From assembly GCF_001469955.1 (NCBI RefSeq), contig NZ_LOPU01000018.1, forward strand, positions 250,001-314,000: 64,000 bases of DNA, written 5' to 3'. The position numbers and the translations under genes were made by a program. This document shows positions 25,568-33,737 of the stretch, piece after piece (position 1 is the first letter of the stretch; each line of letters starts with the position of its first letter). The DNA comes from Haloprofundus marisrubri. Lineage in GTDB: Archaea; Halobacteriota; Halobacteria; Halobacteriales; Haloferacaceae. The notes under the pieces are model-generated. The model made no database searches. It saw nothing but the letters and a program-made list of their open reading frames with translations, and was not told where the DNA came from.

Positions 25568-26709
25568 GCGGCGACCTGTCGGACGAATCCGAGGCGTCCG
25601 AGGAGTCCGGGGCGTCCGAGAAGTTCGACCCAATCGACTTCTTAGACCGAGCGGTCCGCGTCAAGTCGCACGAGGACGTCTCCGCGATGCGCGAGTTGCT
25701 CGTCGAGACCGTGGAATCTCGGGGTATCGACACCATCGTCGACGACGCCGGCAACACGCTCGCGTCTCGCGGTGAGGGCTCGCCGCACGTCGTCTTGAAC
25801 ACACACATCGACACCGTCTCGCCGCACGTCGACTACGAACGCGAGGGCAGCGGCGACGACGAGGTGATTCGTGGTCGGGGGGCCTGCGACGCGAAAGGCC
25901 CGCTCGCAGCGCTACTCGCCGGATTCTTCGCCACCGACCCCCACGAGGGAACACTCACGCTCGCAGTGACGCCGGACGAGGAGGTACTCTCCACGGGAGC
26001 ACACGCGTTGAACCTCGACGGCGACGCCTACATCGTCGGCGAACCGACCGGGTTGGACGTGTGTACGGCCGCGAAAGGGCGGTTCGAGGGCATTATCGAA
26101 CTGTCGGGTGAGAACGCCCACGCCGCCGAATCGGAGTCGGGAGCCAACGCCGTCGCCGCCGCGGAAGGGGCGCTCGAAGCGATTCGGACGTACGACGCGG
26201 TCAGCGACACCTCGCCGCCGACGCACGAGCAACTCGGTGCACCGTCGTTGACACCGACGGTCATCTCGGGTGGCGAGGCGACGAACCAAGTTCCGGACAG
26301 ATGTTCGATTACGGTCGACAGACGGAGCGTGCCGCCGGAGACAGCGCGAGAGTTCCGTGAGGCGCTCGAAGCTCACGTCCGGGCGCACGTCGCCGACGAC
26401 GTGGGTGTCGAGTTCGCGCTTACAGAACGCGAAACGCCGTTTCTGGAGGCGTTCTCGACCGAACCGGACCACGAACTCGTCCGGACGCTCGCCGACGCTT
26501 CTGGGGATGTGGTTCGGCCGTTTACCGCCGCGACGGAGGCGTCGTACTTCTCGCCCGCGCCGACAGTCGTCTTCGGTCCCGGGGTGCTCGCCGACGACGA
26601 GGGGCCGGTAGCGCACGCCGACCGCGAGTACGTTCGAGTGAGCGAGGTTCGAGCGGCCGCCGATTCGGTGACGGAGACGTTGCAGTCGCTCGTCGGCGAG
26701 GACGGATAG
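25564..26709 (+). CDS. dapE: Succinyl-diaminopimelate desuccinylase (M20 peptidase family)
   Basis: 381 residues from a GTG that overlaps the dapF stop. Two-zinc hydrolase removing the succinyl group. Metal and catalytic residues: H81 and D83 (NTHIDT), D109 (ACDAKG), E139/E140 (TPDEEV), E160 (VGEPTG); a late His lies in the final segment (AHADREY). A Ser/Glu-rich 20-residue N-terminal tail precedes the catalytic domain. Position as last gene of a dapABD-lysA-dapF operon makes the DAP substrate far more likely than the related acetylornithine deacetylase. The only missing step is the N-succinyl-DAP aminotransferase, probably an ArgD-like enzyme elsewhere. Confidence 0.9.
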   Translation: MSGDLSDESEASEESGASEKFDPIDFLDRAVRVKSHEDVSAMRELLVETVESRGIDTIVDDAGNTLASRGEGSPHVVLNTHIDTVSPHVDYEREGSGDDEVIRGRGACDAKGPLAALLAGFFATDPHEGTLTLAVTPDEEVLSTGAHALNLDGDAYIVGEPTGLDVCTAAKGRFEGIIELSGENAHAAESESGANAVAAAEGALEAIRTYDAVSDTSPPTHEQLGAPSLTPTVISGGEATNQVPDRCSITVDRRSVPPETAREFREALEAHVRAHVADDVGVEFALTERETPFLEAFSTEPDHELVRTLADASGDVVRPFTAATEASYFSPAPTVVFGPGVLADDEGPVAHADREYVRVSEVRAAADSVTETLQSLVGEDG

Positions 26710-26732
26710 CGAACGTTTGGGGACGGTGTTAC

Positions 26733-26909
26733 TCAGTCCTCGGTTGTCGATTCGACGCTCGTCGACCCGCACTCCGGACACTGGTCGTGCTGTGTGTAGA
26801 ACCGTGCGTCGCACTCTCGACACCGGTACGCTGCGTTTTCTTCGGCCGTCTTCTCTACACTTTGTTTGAACTGCTCGACCTGTCGGCCCAACTCGTTGAA
26901 AATCCCCAT
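26733..26909 (-). CDS. Small zinc-ribbon protein (58 aa)
   Basis: A helical N-terminus (MGIFNELGRQVEQFKQSVEKTAEENA) followed by one rubredoxin-like zinc ribbon, YRCRECDARF...QCPECGS, with four cysteines in two CxxC pairs. Short zinc-ribbon proteins of this kind are common in haloarchaea and a few have been tied to motility and stress, but this one has no assigned role. ATG at 26909 is chosen; upstream sequence in frame is not protein-like. Convergent with dapE and 208 bp from a second divergent zinc-ribbon gene. Confidence 0.75.
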   Translation of the reverse strand: MGIFNELGRQVEQFKQSVEKTAEENAAYRCRECDARFYTQHDQCPECGSTSVESTTED

Positions 26910-27117
26910 GGGTTCTCTTCGCAGAGGCGGCCGGGACGCATAAGGGTTCGCGGGCGTGCCGACGACGTTCAACGGCTGAGTAGAGGGAACGACCCCGTTC
27001 GTGGTCCACTCACTGTGCCAGAGAGACACTACGTTCGCCAGTTGGTGGTCGGTACATCCGGGGGAGGTCAGCGGGGTCGGCTGGGATACTTTTGGGTGTC
27101 TGAACTGTACTCTCGGT

Positions 27118-27267
27118 ATGTCGGACCAGTACAACCAGCACGGTGGGCCGCTCTACGCGTGCGCGGAGTGCGCTATCGTTTACGCTCGGCACCAACCCCC
27201 CGAACAGTGTCGCGTCTGCGGAAACGACTCGTTCGTGGAGGTGCAGGTCGGAGGCTACGGCTCGTAG
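27118..27267 (+). CDS. Small zinc-ribbon protein (49 aa)
   Basis: A 49-residue protein, MSDQYNQHGGPLYACAECAI... with two CxxC pairs (CAEC, CRVC) spaced 17 residues apart, ending VQVGGYGS. Nearly the whole protein is one zinc ribbon. A GATACTTTT element about 35 nt before the ATG is a possible TATA box. It lies between two minus-strand zinc-ribbon genes. No function known; nucleic-acid or protein binding is the usual role of the fold. Confidence 0.65.
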   Translation: MSDQYNQHGGPLYACAECAIVYARHQPPEQCRVCGNDSFVEVQVGGYGS

Positions 27268-27337
27268 CTATCGGTTCACGAGCGAATCGGCGCCTCGACG
27301 GGTCAACGTCGGCGTCCAAACCGCGTGAGTCCGTCGA

Positions 27338-27565
27338 CTATCCGAGGAAGACGTCGACGACGTTGCCGCTCGACTGCCCTTTGTACAGTTCCGAGTAGCC
27401 ACAGTTCGTACACGAAACGACGGTGAACTGCTTCGTTTGGATGTCGAAGAACTTCGAGAGACCGCTGCCGGTCGTCGAAATCGAGTCCGTCGTCGCTTCG
27501 TCGTGGCCGCACTTCTCGCACCCGTCGTGGGTCTGTGCGCTGGATGGGCTGTGGTTGGAGACCAT
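27338..27565 (-). CDS. Zinc-ribbon nucleic-acid-binding-like protein (75 aa)
   Basis: 75 residues with CEKCGHDEA near 16-24 and CTNCGYSELYKG near 52-63, a widely spaced four-cysteine ribbon like that of the COG3478 (YpzJ-type) predicted nucleic-acid-binding proteins, which share the ...FTVVSCTNCGY-E-Y ending. It lies 71 nt downstream of purB on the same strand and may be transcribed with it. Confidence 0.75.
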   Translation of the reverse strand: MVSNHSPSSAQTHDGCEKCGHDEATTDSISTTGSGLSKFFDIQTKQFTVVSCTNCGYSELYKGQSSGNVVDVFLG

Positions 27566-27636
27566 ATCCGTCGTTTTTCGTGACAGGATAAATATCTTCT
27601 CGGCGGTGCGAGGGACACGCCGGCGGACGACCGCAC

Positions 27637-29064
27637 TCAGTTCTCGCCGTCTCGGTCCAACTCGCCGACGAGTTCGTCCGCAACGCCCGTGTAGCCGGCG
27701 GGCGAGAGCGCGCGCAGTTCCTCGCGCACGTCGGCGGAGACGTCGAGTTCGTCGAACAGCGCGCGGAAGTCCTCGATGGTCACGTCGCGGCCGCGGGTGA
27801 GTTCCTTGACCCGTTCGTACGCGTCGGTGTCACCCTCACGTCGAAGGATGGTCTGGACCGCCTCGCCGATGATTTCGGGCGTCGCCTCCAACTCTTCGCG
27901 CATCACTTTCTCGTTCGGAACGACCTTTCCGAGTCCCGTCTCGGTCTTGCCGTAGCCGATGAGACAGTGCGCGAACGCCGCGCCGATGTTGCGCTTCACC
28001 GTCGAGTCCGAGAGGTCACGCTGAAGACGCGACGTGGTGACGTAGTCGGCGAGGAACGTCAAATCCGAGTTGGCTTTCGAGAGGTTTCCTTCGCTGTTCT
28101 CGAAGTCGATGGGGTTGACTTTGTGCGGCATCGTCGACGACCCCGTCTCGCCCTCGACGGTTCGCTGGCCGAGGTAGCGGTCGGAGACGTAGAGCCAGAC
28201 GTCGCGATCCAAATCGAGAAGGACGTTGTTCGCGCCGCGGAGCGCGTCGAAGAGGGCCGAGAGGTCGTCGCAGGGGTTGACCTGTGTGGTCAGCGCGGTG
28301 TGTCGAAGACCGAGCGACTGGACGAACGACTCCGAAAAGACGCGCCAGTCCACATCGGGGTAGGCGGCGACGTGGGCGGCGTAAGTTCCCGACGCACCGG
28401 CCAACTTGCCCGAGAGCGCGTCGTTGGCCTCGCGGATGCGACCCATCTGCCGGCCGAGACGGGCGGCGACGACGGCCATCTCCTTGCCGAACGTCGTCGG
28501 CGTCGCGGGTTGGCCGTGGGTCCGTGCGAGCATCGGCGTTCCTCGATAGCTCTGCGCCAACGACGTGAGTTCGTCGCGCACGTCCGCGAGCGCCGGGAGC
28601 AACACGTCGTCGACGGCGGGTTTGACGAGCAACCGTTGTGAGAGGTTGTTCACGTCCTCGCTCGTGAGACCGAAATGTATCCACGGATGGAGGCGTTCGG
28701 CGTCTTTTACTTCCGTGGACTCACCGAGACGAACCCGCAGGAAGTACTCGACGGCCTTCACGTCGTGGTTCGTCGCCGAATACTGCTCAGTGCCCTCGGT
28801 TTCGAGACGCTTGACCAGTCGGGCATCGTCGCCGTCGAACGACTCGTAGCAGTCGCCGAGAGCAGTGCGTTCGGCGTCCGAGAGCGAAATCGGCGTCGCG
28901 TCGAGGTCGGCGAGCGAAACGAGATACTCGGCTTCGACACGGACGCGAGCGCGCATCAGCGCCGACTCGCTGGCGTACGGGACCAGCGGCGCGGTTCGGC
29001 GCGCGTACCGCCCGTCGACCGGCGAGACCGCCGACAGCGGGTCGTTTCGAGAGAGGTCTGTCAT
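27637..29064 (-). CDS. purB: Adenylosuccinate lyase
   Basis: 475 residues, start ATG 29064. Cleaves SAICAR and adenylosuccinate in purine synthesis. The fumarase-superfamily signature SSTMPHKVNPIDFEN is complete, and HFGLTSEDVNN and RTHGQPATPTT mark the other active-site loops. N-terminal LSAVSPVDGRYARRTAPL resembles the E. coli-type rather than the B. subtilis-type enzyme. Divergent from purNH, which completes the same pathway; the spacer holds a perfect inverted repeat (29163-29180). Confidence 0.95.
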   Translation of the reverse strand: MTDLSRNDPLSAVSPVDGRYARRTAPLVPYASESALMRARVRVEAEYLVSLADLDATPISLSDAERTALGDCYESFDGDDARLVKRLETEGTEQYSATNHDVKAVEYFLRVRLGESTEVKDAERLHPWIHFGLTSEDVNNLSQRLLVKPAVDDVLLPALADVRDELTSLAQSYRGTPMLARTHGQPATPTTFGKEMAVVAARLGRQMGRIREANDALSGKLAGASGTYAAHVAAYPDVDWRVFSESFVQSLGLRHTALTTQVNPCDDLSALFDALRGANNVLLDLDRDVWLYVSDRYLGQRTVEGETGSSTMPHKVNPIDFENSEGNLSKANSDLTFLADYVTTSRLQRDLSDSTVKRNIGAAFAHCLIGYGKTETGLGKVVPNEKVMREELEATPEIIGEAVQTILRREGDTDAYERVKELTRGRDVTIEDFRALFDELDVSADVREELRALSPAGYTGVADELVGELDRDGEN

Positions 29065-29162
29065 GCTCGGGTGTGTCCGCGGACGCGGCAAAAGCGTGTC
29101 GATGAGTGCAACCCACTTCTGTGCATACTGCTTCGGATGGCCCGGCAACATTCCGCCAATAC

Positions 29163-29180
29163 TATACAAGTATTTGTATA
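29163..29180. promoter_or_regulatory. Perfect inverted repeat in the purB/purNH spacer
   Basis: TATACAA-GTAT-TTGTATA, 7-bp arms with a 4-bp spacer, sits in the 169-bp divergent spacer. Each arm can act as a TATA box for one gene (predicted starts about 29205 for purNH and 29138 for purB), or the whole element may be an operator letting one regulator control both purine genes. Confidence 0.55.
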
Positions 29181-29233
29181 AACACGCTCGAAAGACCGCA
29201 ACTGTTTTTCCCACGGCGGTGGGCGTGTTTCGT

Positions 29234-30817
29234 ATGCTACGAATCGCGGGTCTGGCGAGCAATCGCGGACGGAACCTTCGACACATCGCCGACGCAGCGC
29301 CCGGCGGGGCGGAGTTGAGCGTCGTGCTGTCGAACCACGACGACGCGCCGGTGCTCGACGCGGCGAGCGGTCGCGGAATCCCGACCGAGAGCGTCGAACG
29401 CGACGAGGGAGAGTCCCGCGACTCCCACGAGCGGCGCATCCTCGACGCTTTGGAGGAGTACGAGTTCGACCTCGTCTGCCTCGACGGCTACATGCGCGTT
29501 CTGACGAGCGAGTTCCTCGACGCGGTGCCGACGACGCTGAACGTCCATCCCTCCTTGCTTCCGTCGTTCCCCGGCAACGACGCCCACGGGCAGGTTCTCG
29601 ACTCCGGTGTCCGGACGACTGGCTGTACGGTCCACGTCGTTACCGAGGAAGTCGACGCCGGCCCTATCGTCACCCAAGAGGCCGTCCCCGTTTTCGAGGA
29701 CGACGACGAAGCGTCGCTGAAGGACCGCGTGCTGTACGACGCCGAGTTCGCCGCGTATCCGCGCGCCGTGCGCTGGTTCGCCGAAGACCGCGTAACTGTC
29801 GACTCCGAGTCGGGCCGCGTCTCCGTCGACGGCGACGAGGGCGGCGACCTCCCGTCGCGCCGGGTCGTCTCCGAACGCCGCGGCGACACCTTGCGCTACG
29901 GCGAGAACCCCCATCAGGATGCAGCAGTGTACGTCGACGACGCCTGCGAGGAGGCGAACGTCGTCAGCGCCCCGCAGTTGAACGAGGGCGCGAAGGCGCT
30001 GTCGTACAACAACTACAACGACGCCGACGGCGCGCTCAACCTCATCAAGGAGTTCGACGAACCCGCCGCGGCGGTCATCAAACACACCAACCCCGCCGGC
30101 TGTGCGACCGCCGACACGCTCTCGGAAGCCTACGAGCGCGCGCTCTCGACGGACCCGATGAGCGCTTTTGGAGGGATTGTCGCGCTGAACCGCGAATGCG
30201 ACGCGGAGACGGCCGAACTCGTCGTCGACTCGTTCAAGGAAGTCGTCGTCGCGCCGGGCTACACCGACGACGCGCTTTCAGTGTTGACCGAGAAGAAGAA
30301 CCTTCGAGTGTTGGACGTGGGTGAACTCGGCGATATCTCCGAGCGCCACACCGAGAAACCCATCGTGGGCGGCCGACTCGTCCAAGAGCGCGACCTGTGG
30401 AGTCCGACCGTCGACGACCTCGAAGTCGCCACGGAGCGCGAACCCACGGACGAACAACTGGAGACGATGCTCTTTGCGTGGAAGGTGCTCAAACACGTCA
30501 AATCCAACGGCATCCTCTTCGCCGACGGTACGGAGACGGTCGGCGTCGGCATGGGACAAGTCAGCCGCGTCGACGCCGTCCGACTGGCGGCGATGAAAGC
30601 CGACGAACACGCCGAGGGGAAATCCGCCGACGGCGCGGTGATGGCGTCGGACGCGTTCTTCCCGTTCCCCGACGGTATCGAGGAAGCGGCGAAGGCCGGT
30701 ATCGAGGCCGTGATTCAGCCCGGCGGTTCGGTCAACGACGACGACGTCGTCGCCGCCGCCGACGAGCACGACATGGTGATGGTGTTCACCGGTCGGCGGT
30801 GTTTCCGTCACGATTAG
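29234..30817 (+). CDS. purNH: PurN-PurH fusion: GAR and AICAR formyltransferase
   Basis: 527 residues. Residues 1-185 are a glycinamide ribonucleotide formyltransferase with catalytic N103, H105 (LNVHPSLLPSFPG) and D141 (EEVDAGPI). Residues about 210-527 are the AICAR transformylase domain of PurH, with RYGENPHQ (221-228) and K283-H284 in KHTNPAGCA, ending MVFTGRRCFRHD. The IMP cyclohydrolase domain that normally precedes it in bacteria is absent, so a separate PurO enzyme must close the ring, as in other archaea. Thus both folate-dependent steps sit in one polypeptide. ATG 29234 chosen by the domain start. Confidence 0.92.
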   Translation: MLRIAGLASNRGRNLRHIADAAPGGAELSVVLSNHDDAPVLDAASGRGIPTESVERDEGESRDSHERRILDALEEYEFDLVCLDGYMRVLTSEFLDAVPTTLNVHPSLLPSFPGNDAHGQVLDSGVRTTGCTVHVVTEEVDAGPIVTQEAVPVFEDDDEASLKDRVLYDAEFAAYPRAVRWFAEDRVTVDSESGRVSVDGDEGGDLPSRRVVSERRGDTLRYGENPHQDAAVYVDDACEEANVVSAPQLNEGAKALSYNNYNDADGALNLIKEFDEPAAAVIKHTNPAGCATADTLSEAYERALSTDPMSAFGGIVALNRECDAETAELVVDSFKEVVVAPGYTDDALSVLTEKKNLRVLDVGELGDISERHTEKPIVGGRLVQERDLWSPTVDDLEVATEREPTDEQLETMLFAWKVLKHVKSNGILFADGTETVGVGMGQVSRVDAVRLAAMKADEHAEGKSADGAVMASDAFFPFPDGIEEAAKAGIEAVIQPGGSVNDDDVVAAADEHDMVMVFTGRRCFRHD

Positions 30818-30851
30818 TGAGGGAAATCCGTGGCGAGCGAACTGATGTCAC

Positions 30852-30871
30852 GGTGCTTTAGGCACGACTGA
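30852..30871 (+). repeat. Direct repeat, left copy
   Basis: GGTGCTTTAGGCACGACTGA; matches the copy at 31143-31162 at 18 of 20 positions. The two copies bracket the small membrane gene at 30877-31137 almost exactly. Confidence 0.6.
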
Positions 30872-30876
30872 AAGGA

Positions 30877-31137
30877 GTGGCCAAAGCTCGTCGTGAAGTC
30901 AAACGTACGCTGACTACCCAATCGTTGATTACGGCTCTCGGACGAATACAGCACGTGAGTAGTCAGATTCTGTTTCGGCTCCGGCGCGCGCTGCGCTACG
31001 TCGCGGCTGCCGCTGGGTTAGCAGTCGTTATCGGCTATTTCCAACAAGGCTCGATTGAAGCAGGACTGCTGTTCGGACTGGCTGTCGGCGCTGGCGTCGC
31101 TATCGGTCTCGTCCTTTTCGAGGTGGCGTCGCGGTGA
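30877..31137 (+). CDS. Small membrane protein between direct repeats
   Basis: 86 residues from a GTG. A basic amphipathic N-terminal half (AKARREVKRTLTT ... LRRALRY) precedes two short hydrophobic helices (about 42-56 and 63-82) joined by a turn FQQGSIEAG. GC at third positions is lower than in neighbours, and the gene is flanked by 20-bp direct repeats, so it may have arrived by insertion. No family recognised. Confidence 0.6.
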   Translation: MAKARREVKRTLTTQSLITALGRIQHVSSQILFRLRRALRYVAAAAGLAVVIGYFQQGSIEAGLLFGLAVGAGVAIGLVLFEVASR

Positions 31138-31142
31138 AAACC

Positions 31143-31162
31143 GGTGCTTCAGACACGACTGA
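31143..31162 (+). repeat. Direct repeat, right copy
   Basis: GGTGCTTCAGACACGACTGA, partner of the repeat at 30852-30871, beginning 5 nt after the stop of the bracketed gene. Confidence 0.6.
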
Positions 31163-31297
31163 GCGCTAGCGAGATTTCAGGTCTCGAAAGAGTCGTCGAC
31201 GCTCGTCTTTTTCCGGCCCCACTATCTCCGACGGACACGTCTCTCACTGAGAGAGTCGCGTGCGTAGTCTTATCATGGTATAGCCAGACATGCACGT

Positions 31298-31483
31298 ATG
31301 CACGTTGCATTCTTGACCCTCGGTGTCGCGTTCCTCGGAATCGGCACGTACATGGGCATCGGCGGCGACGTCGGGTCGACACCCGTCTGGGTCGCGCTCG
31401 GCAGCGTCTTTCTGACACTCGGCATCGTGTTGGACACCGACCGGAGTGCGCGGCGAGAACAGGACCGGTTGCGGCCCGAATAA
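31298..31483 (+). CDS. Small two-helix membrane protein (61 aa)
   Basis: MHVAFLTLGVAFLGIGTYMG forms the first helix and a second follows at about 29-46, then a charged tail (DTDRSARREQDRLRPE). A TCTTATC element about 27 nt before the ATG supports a leaderless start. Uncharacterised haloarchaeal type. Confidence 0.6.
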   Translation: MHVAFLTLGVAFLGIGTYMGIGGDVGSTPVWVALGSVFLTLGIVLDTDRSARREQDRLRPE

Positions 31484-31511
31484 CGGGCCTTGTCGTCGTT
31501 ACTGGTCGTCG

Positions 31512-31853
31512 TTACTGGCTGTCGTTTCTGAGGCTATCGTCGGGGAAGCACTCCCCGAGGTCGTGGAGCAAGTCGATGGTCTCCTTTTTCGTCTCGGCGT
31601 CGAGTTCGTCCATCGTCTCCACGTCGTTGAGCGCTTGTCGGAGAAGCGGCAGACTCAGTCGCTGGTCGAGGTGAACCACCGGCAGATACAGGTCCTCGAA
31701 CGACTCCGGTGGGATACCGGAGGTCGACAGCAGGTAGTGGTCGTCGAGGTCTGCGAGGTCGTCGGTAGCGAAGTCGTTCTCCGAGAGCGAACTGTTCGGT
31801 GCGTCCTTGGTCGCCCCGCGAATCGTCGGTTCGTGCAGCGTGTATTCGGTCAC
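31512..31853 (-). CDS. Conserved haloarchaeal hypothetical protein (113 aa)
   Basis: 113 acidic residues from a GTG start with a TATA-like GAATAATATTC about 26 nt upstream (31867-31880), so probably leaderless. No Cys and no membrane segment. The second half is helical (LPLLRQALNDVETMDELDAETKKETIDLLHDLGE, residues 68-102). Soluble; no function known. Confidence 0.65.
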   Translation of the reverse strand: MTEYTLHEPTIRGATKDAPNSSLSENDFATDDLADLDDHYLLSTSGIPPESFEDLYLPVVHLDQRLSLPLLRQALNDVETMDELDAETKKETIDLLHDLGECFPDDSLRNDSQ

Positions 31854-31917
31854 ACGAAATACGCCACGCCGAGAATATTATTCGTTGGGGCAGGTCCGGT
31901 GGTGCCGGAGCGCTCCG

Positions 31918-32370
31918 CTACGTGTCGTCTGTGTCTGTGTTGTCATCTGCGCCCGTGTTGTCGTCTACATCCCTGTTGTCGTCTGCACCCGTTTCGCCGT
32001 CTACGACCGTTCCGTTGTCCGTTTTGCGGGAGTCTTCGACTTCGCTTTCGTCGACGTCCTCGTGTCTGTCGACGTCTCCGCGTTCGGCGGCGTCCGTCTC
32101 GGTAGCGTCGTCGGACTCGTCGGATTGGTCGACCGTCTCAACAGTGTCGACCGACTCGGCGGACTCGACGTCGACAGTCGATTTCTCCGACCCGTCTCCC
32201 ACCGCCTCGTCGAGCGTCGCGCTCTCGCTCCGGAGTTTCGATTTGACCGTCTTCCGGGCGACGTAGACGCCGCCGACAGCGGCACCCCCGGCGACGACAG
32301 CGCCCGGAACGCCGTATTTCTTGTAGCCGTACTTCGCCGCCTTTCGACCGACAGTCAGGGAACCGAGCAT
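31918..32370 (-). CDS. Small membrane-associated protein with long acidic tail
   Basis: 150 residues from ATG 32370 (a TTG further up could add ten). N-terminal LGSLTVGRKAAKYGYKKYG, one hydrophobic helix (VPGAVVAGGAAVGGVYVAR), then about 100 residues almost wholly Asp, Glu, Thr, Ser and Val with repeated VDD/DDNTD units. The tail is probably disordered and cytoplasmic or surface-exposed. Similar Gly-Lys-Tyr N-termini occur on haloarchaeal proteins of unknown function. Lies 66 nt downstream of the MscS gene on the same strand. Confidence 0.6.
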   Translation of the reverse strand: MLGSLTVGRKAAKYGYKKYGVPGAVVAGGAAVGGVYVARKTVKSKLRSESATLDEAVGDGSEKSTVDVESAESVDTVETVDQSDESDDATETDAAERGDVDRHEDVDESEVEDSRKTDNGTVVDGETGADDNRDVDDNTGADDNTDTDDT

Positions 32371-32436
32371 CTCGTTCGTGTGTCGTCGGCGCAGCGACAA
32401 CCGACGTGGGCTTGTTCGTACAGGCCCGTTTTACGT

Positions 32437-33543
32437 TCAGTCGTCGTCGCCGCGAGCGGGTATCTCGGGTGCTGCGGTCGCTGTGGCCTCTCTTCGAGAG
32501 TGTGTCCGCTGCGGGAACGGAATCGAGATTCCTTCCCGGTCGAAGGCAGTCTTTATCTCTCGGATGACCGCTCCTTTCGTCTTCCAGAACCGACGCATCG
32601 TCGGGTCCCCAATCCAAAAGCGGAGGTCGAACAGTATCGAAGAGTCGCCGAACTCCTGTGGAATCGCCCGCGGCGAGGGAACGTCGCGGACGGCGCCGAT
32701 GTCGTCCATCGCCGCCTCGGCGACTTCTTGGGCCCGTTCGAGGTCCGTGTCGTAGTCGACGCCAACGTCGATTTCGATGCGGAGGCGGTCGCTGCGCGAG
32801 TAGTTCATCAACTGGTTGTTGGTGATGTGGTCGTTCGGGACGAGCAGGTGTTCGTCGCTGTACGTCCGCAGTTTCGTGTTGATGATGGTCACGTCCTCGA
32901 CGATGCCGGAGCGACCGTCGACTTCTACCCAGTCGCCTGCGCGAAACGGCCGCGACAGGAGGAGAACGAACCCGGCGATGATGGCTGCGAGCGTCTCGCG
33001 GGCCGCGAGGCCGACGACGGCGCTGGCGACGCCCGCGCCGATGAACAGGTTGCCGAGTTGGATACCCCAGAGGTACAGAAGCACGGCGAACCCGACGCCG
33101 AAGAGGCCGACGTTGGTGACGTGGTAGGCCACTTCGCTCTGGTGTTTGGTCAACGCCTCCGTCGCCGCCAGTCGGTCGATAGAGCGGTTGACCAGTCGAA
33201 CGAGCAAGTACGCCGTCGCCAACACGGCGACGCTCACGACCTGTCGCACCGCGGTCCAACGGTCCACGAGGATGGCCTCTGCGAGCACGTCGAAGACGAC
33301 GACGAGGTTCCAGACGGTTGCGAGCGCCAACACCGCCGCCGCGAGGTCGGCGACCAGCAGCGTCACCGTCACCATCTCGGCGATGTCGCTGTCGTATTTC
33401 GCTTCGATTCTCGGGCGAAGGCGGTTCACGAGGTAGAAGCCGACGAGAAACGCAACAGCGATGGCGACGGTCTGCACTGGCGGAGACCGGTCGGTGAACG
33501 TCGCCAGACTCGTGTAGAGCGGAGAAAACACTACATCACTCAT
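32437..33543 (-). CDS. MscS-family mechanosensitive ion channel
   Basis: 368 residues. About four or five membrane helices, then the conserved pore helix and beta domain: GAGVASAVVGLAARETLAA (pore-lining Gly/Ala pattern), FRAGDWVEVDGRSGIVEDV and TYSDEHLLVPNDHITNNQLMNYSR. Opens on membrane stretch to release solutes when salinity falls. The C-terminal 30 residues are variable and Ala/Arg-rich. Divergent from folCP. Confidence 0.92.
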   Translation of the reverse strand: MSDVVFSPLYTSLATFTDRSPPVQTVAIAVAFLVGFYLVNRLRPRIEAKYDSDIAEMVTVTLLVADLAAAVLALATVWNLVVVFDVLAEAILVDRWTAVRQVVSVAVLATAYLLVRLVNRSIDRLAATEALTKHQSEVAYHVTNVGLFGVGFAVLLYLWGIQLGNLFIGAGVASAVVGLAARETLAAIIAGFVLLLSRPFRAGDWVEVDGRSGIVEDVTIINTKLRTYSDEHLLVPNDHITNNQLMNYSRSDRLRIEIDVGVDYDTDLERAQEVAEAAMDDIGAVRDVPSPRAIPQEFGDSSILFDLRFWIGDPTMRRFWKTKGAVIREIKTAFDREGISIPFPQRTHSRREATATAAPEIPARGDDD

Positions 33544-33737
33544 GAAATTCGGATGTGAACGTACTGTGTTCGGACGGATATCTCGGTTGCCAGTAATGAC
33601 AAGGAACGGCGCTGTTTCGGCGACTGAGCAGTCTCGGAGTCGTCAGGTCGTGGCTCCGAACTCGTCGGCCTCGGACGCGTCGAAACCGCAGTAGACGGTC
33701 CGATAGGCCTAAGCGGAGTCGCAAACTCGGACGATGC

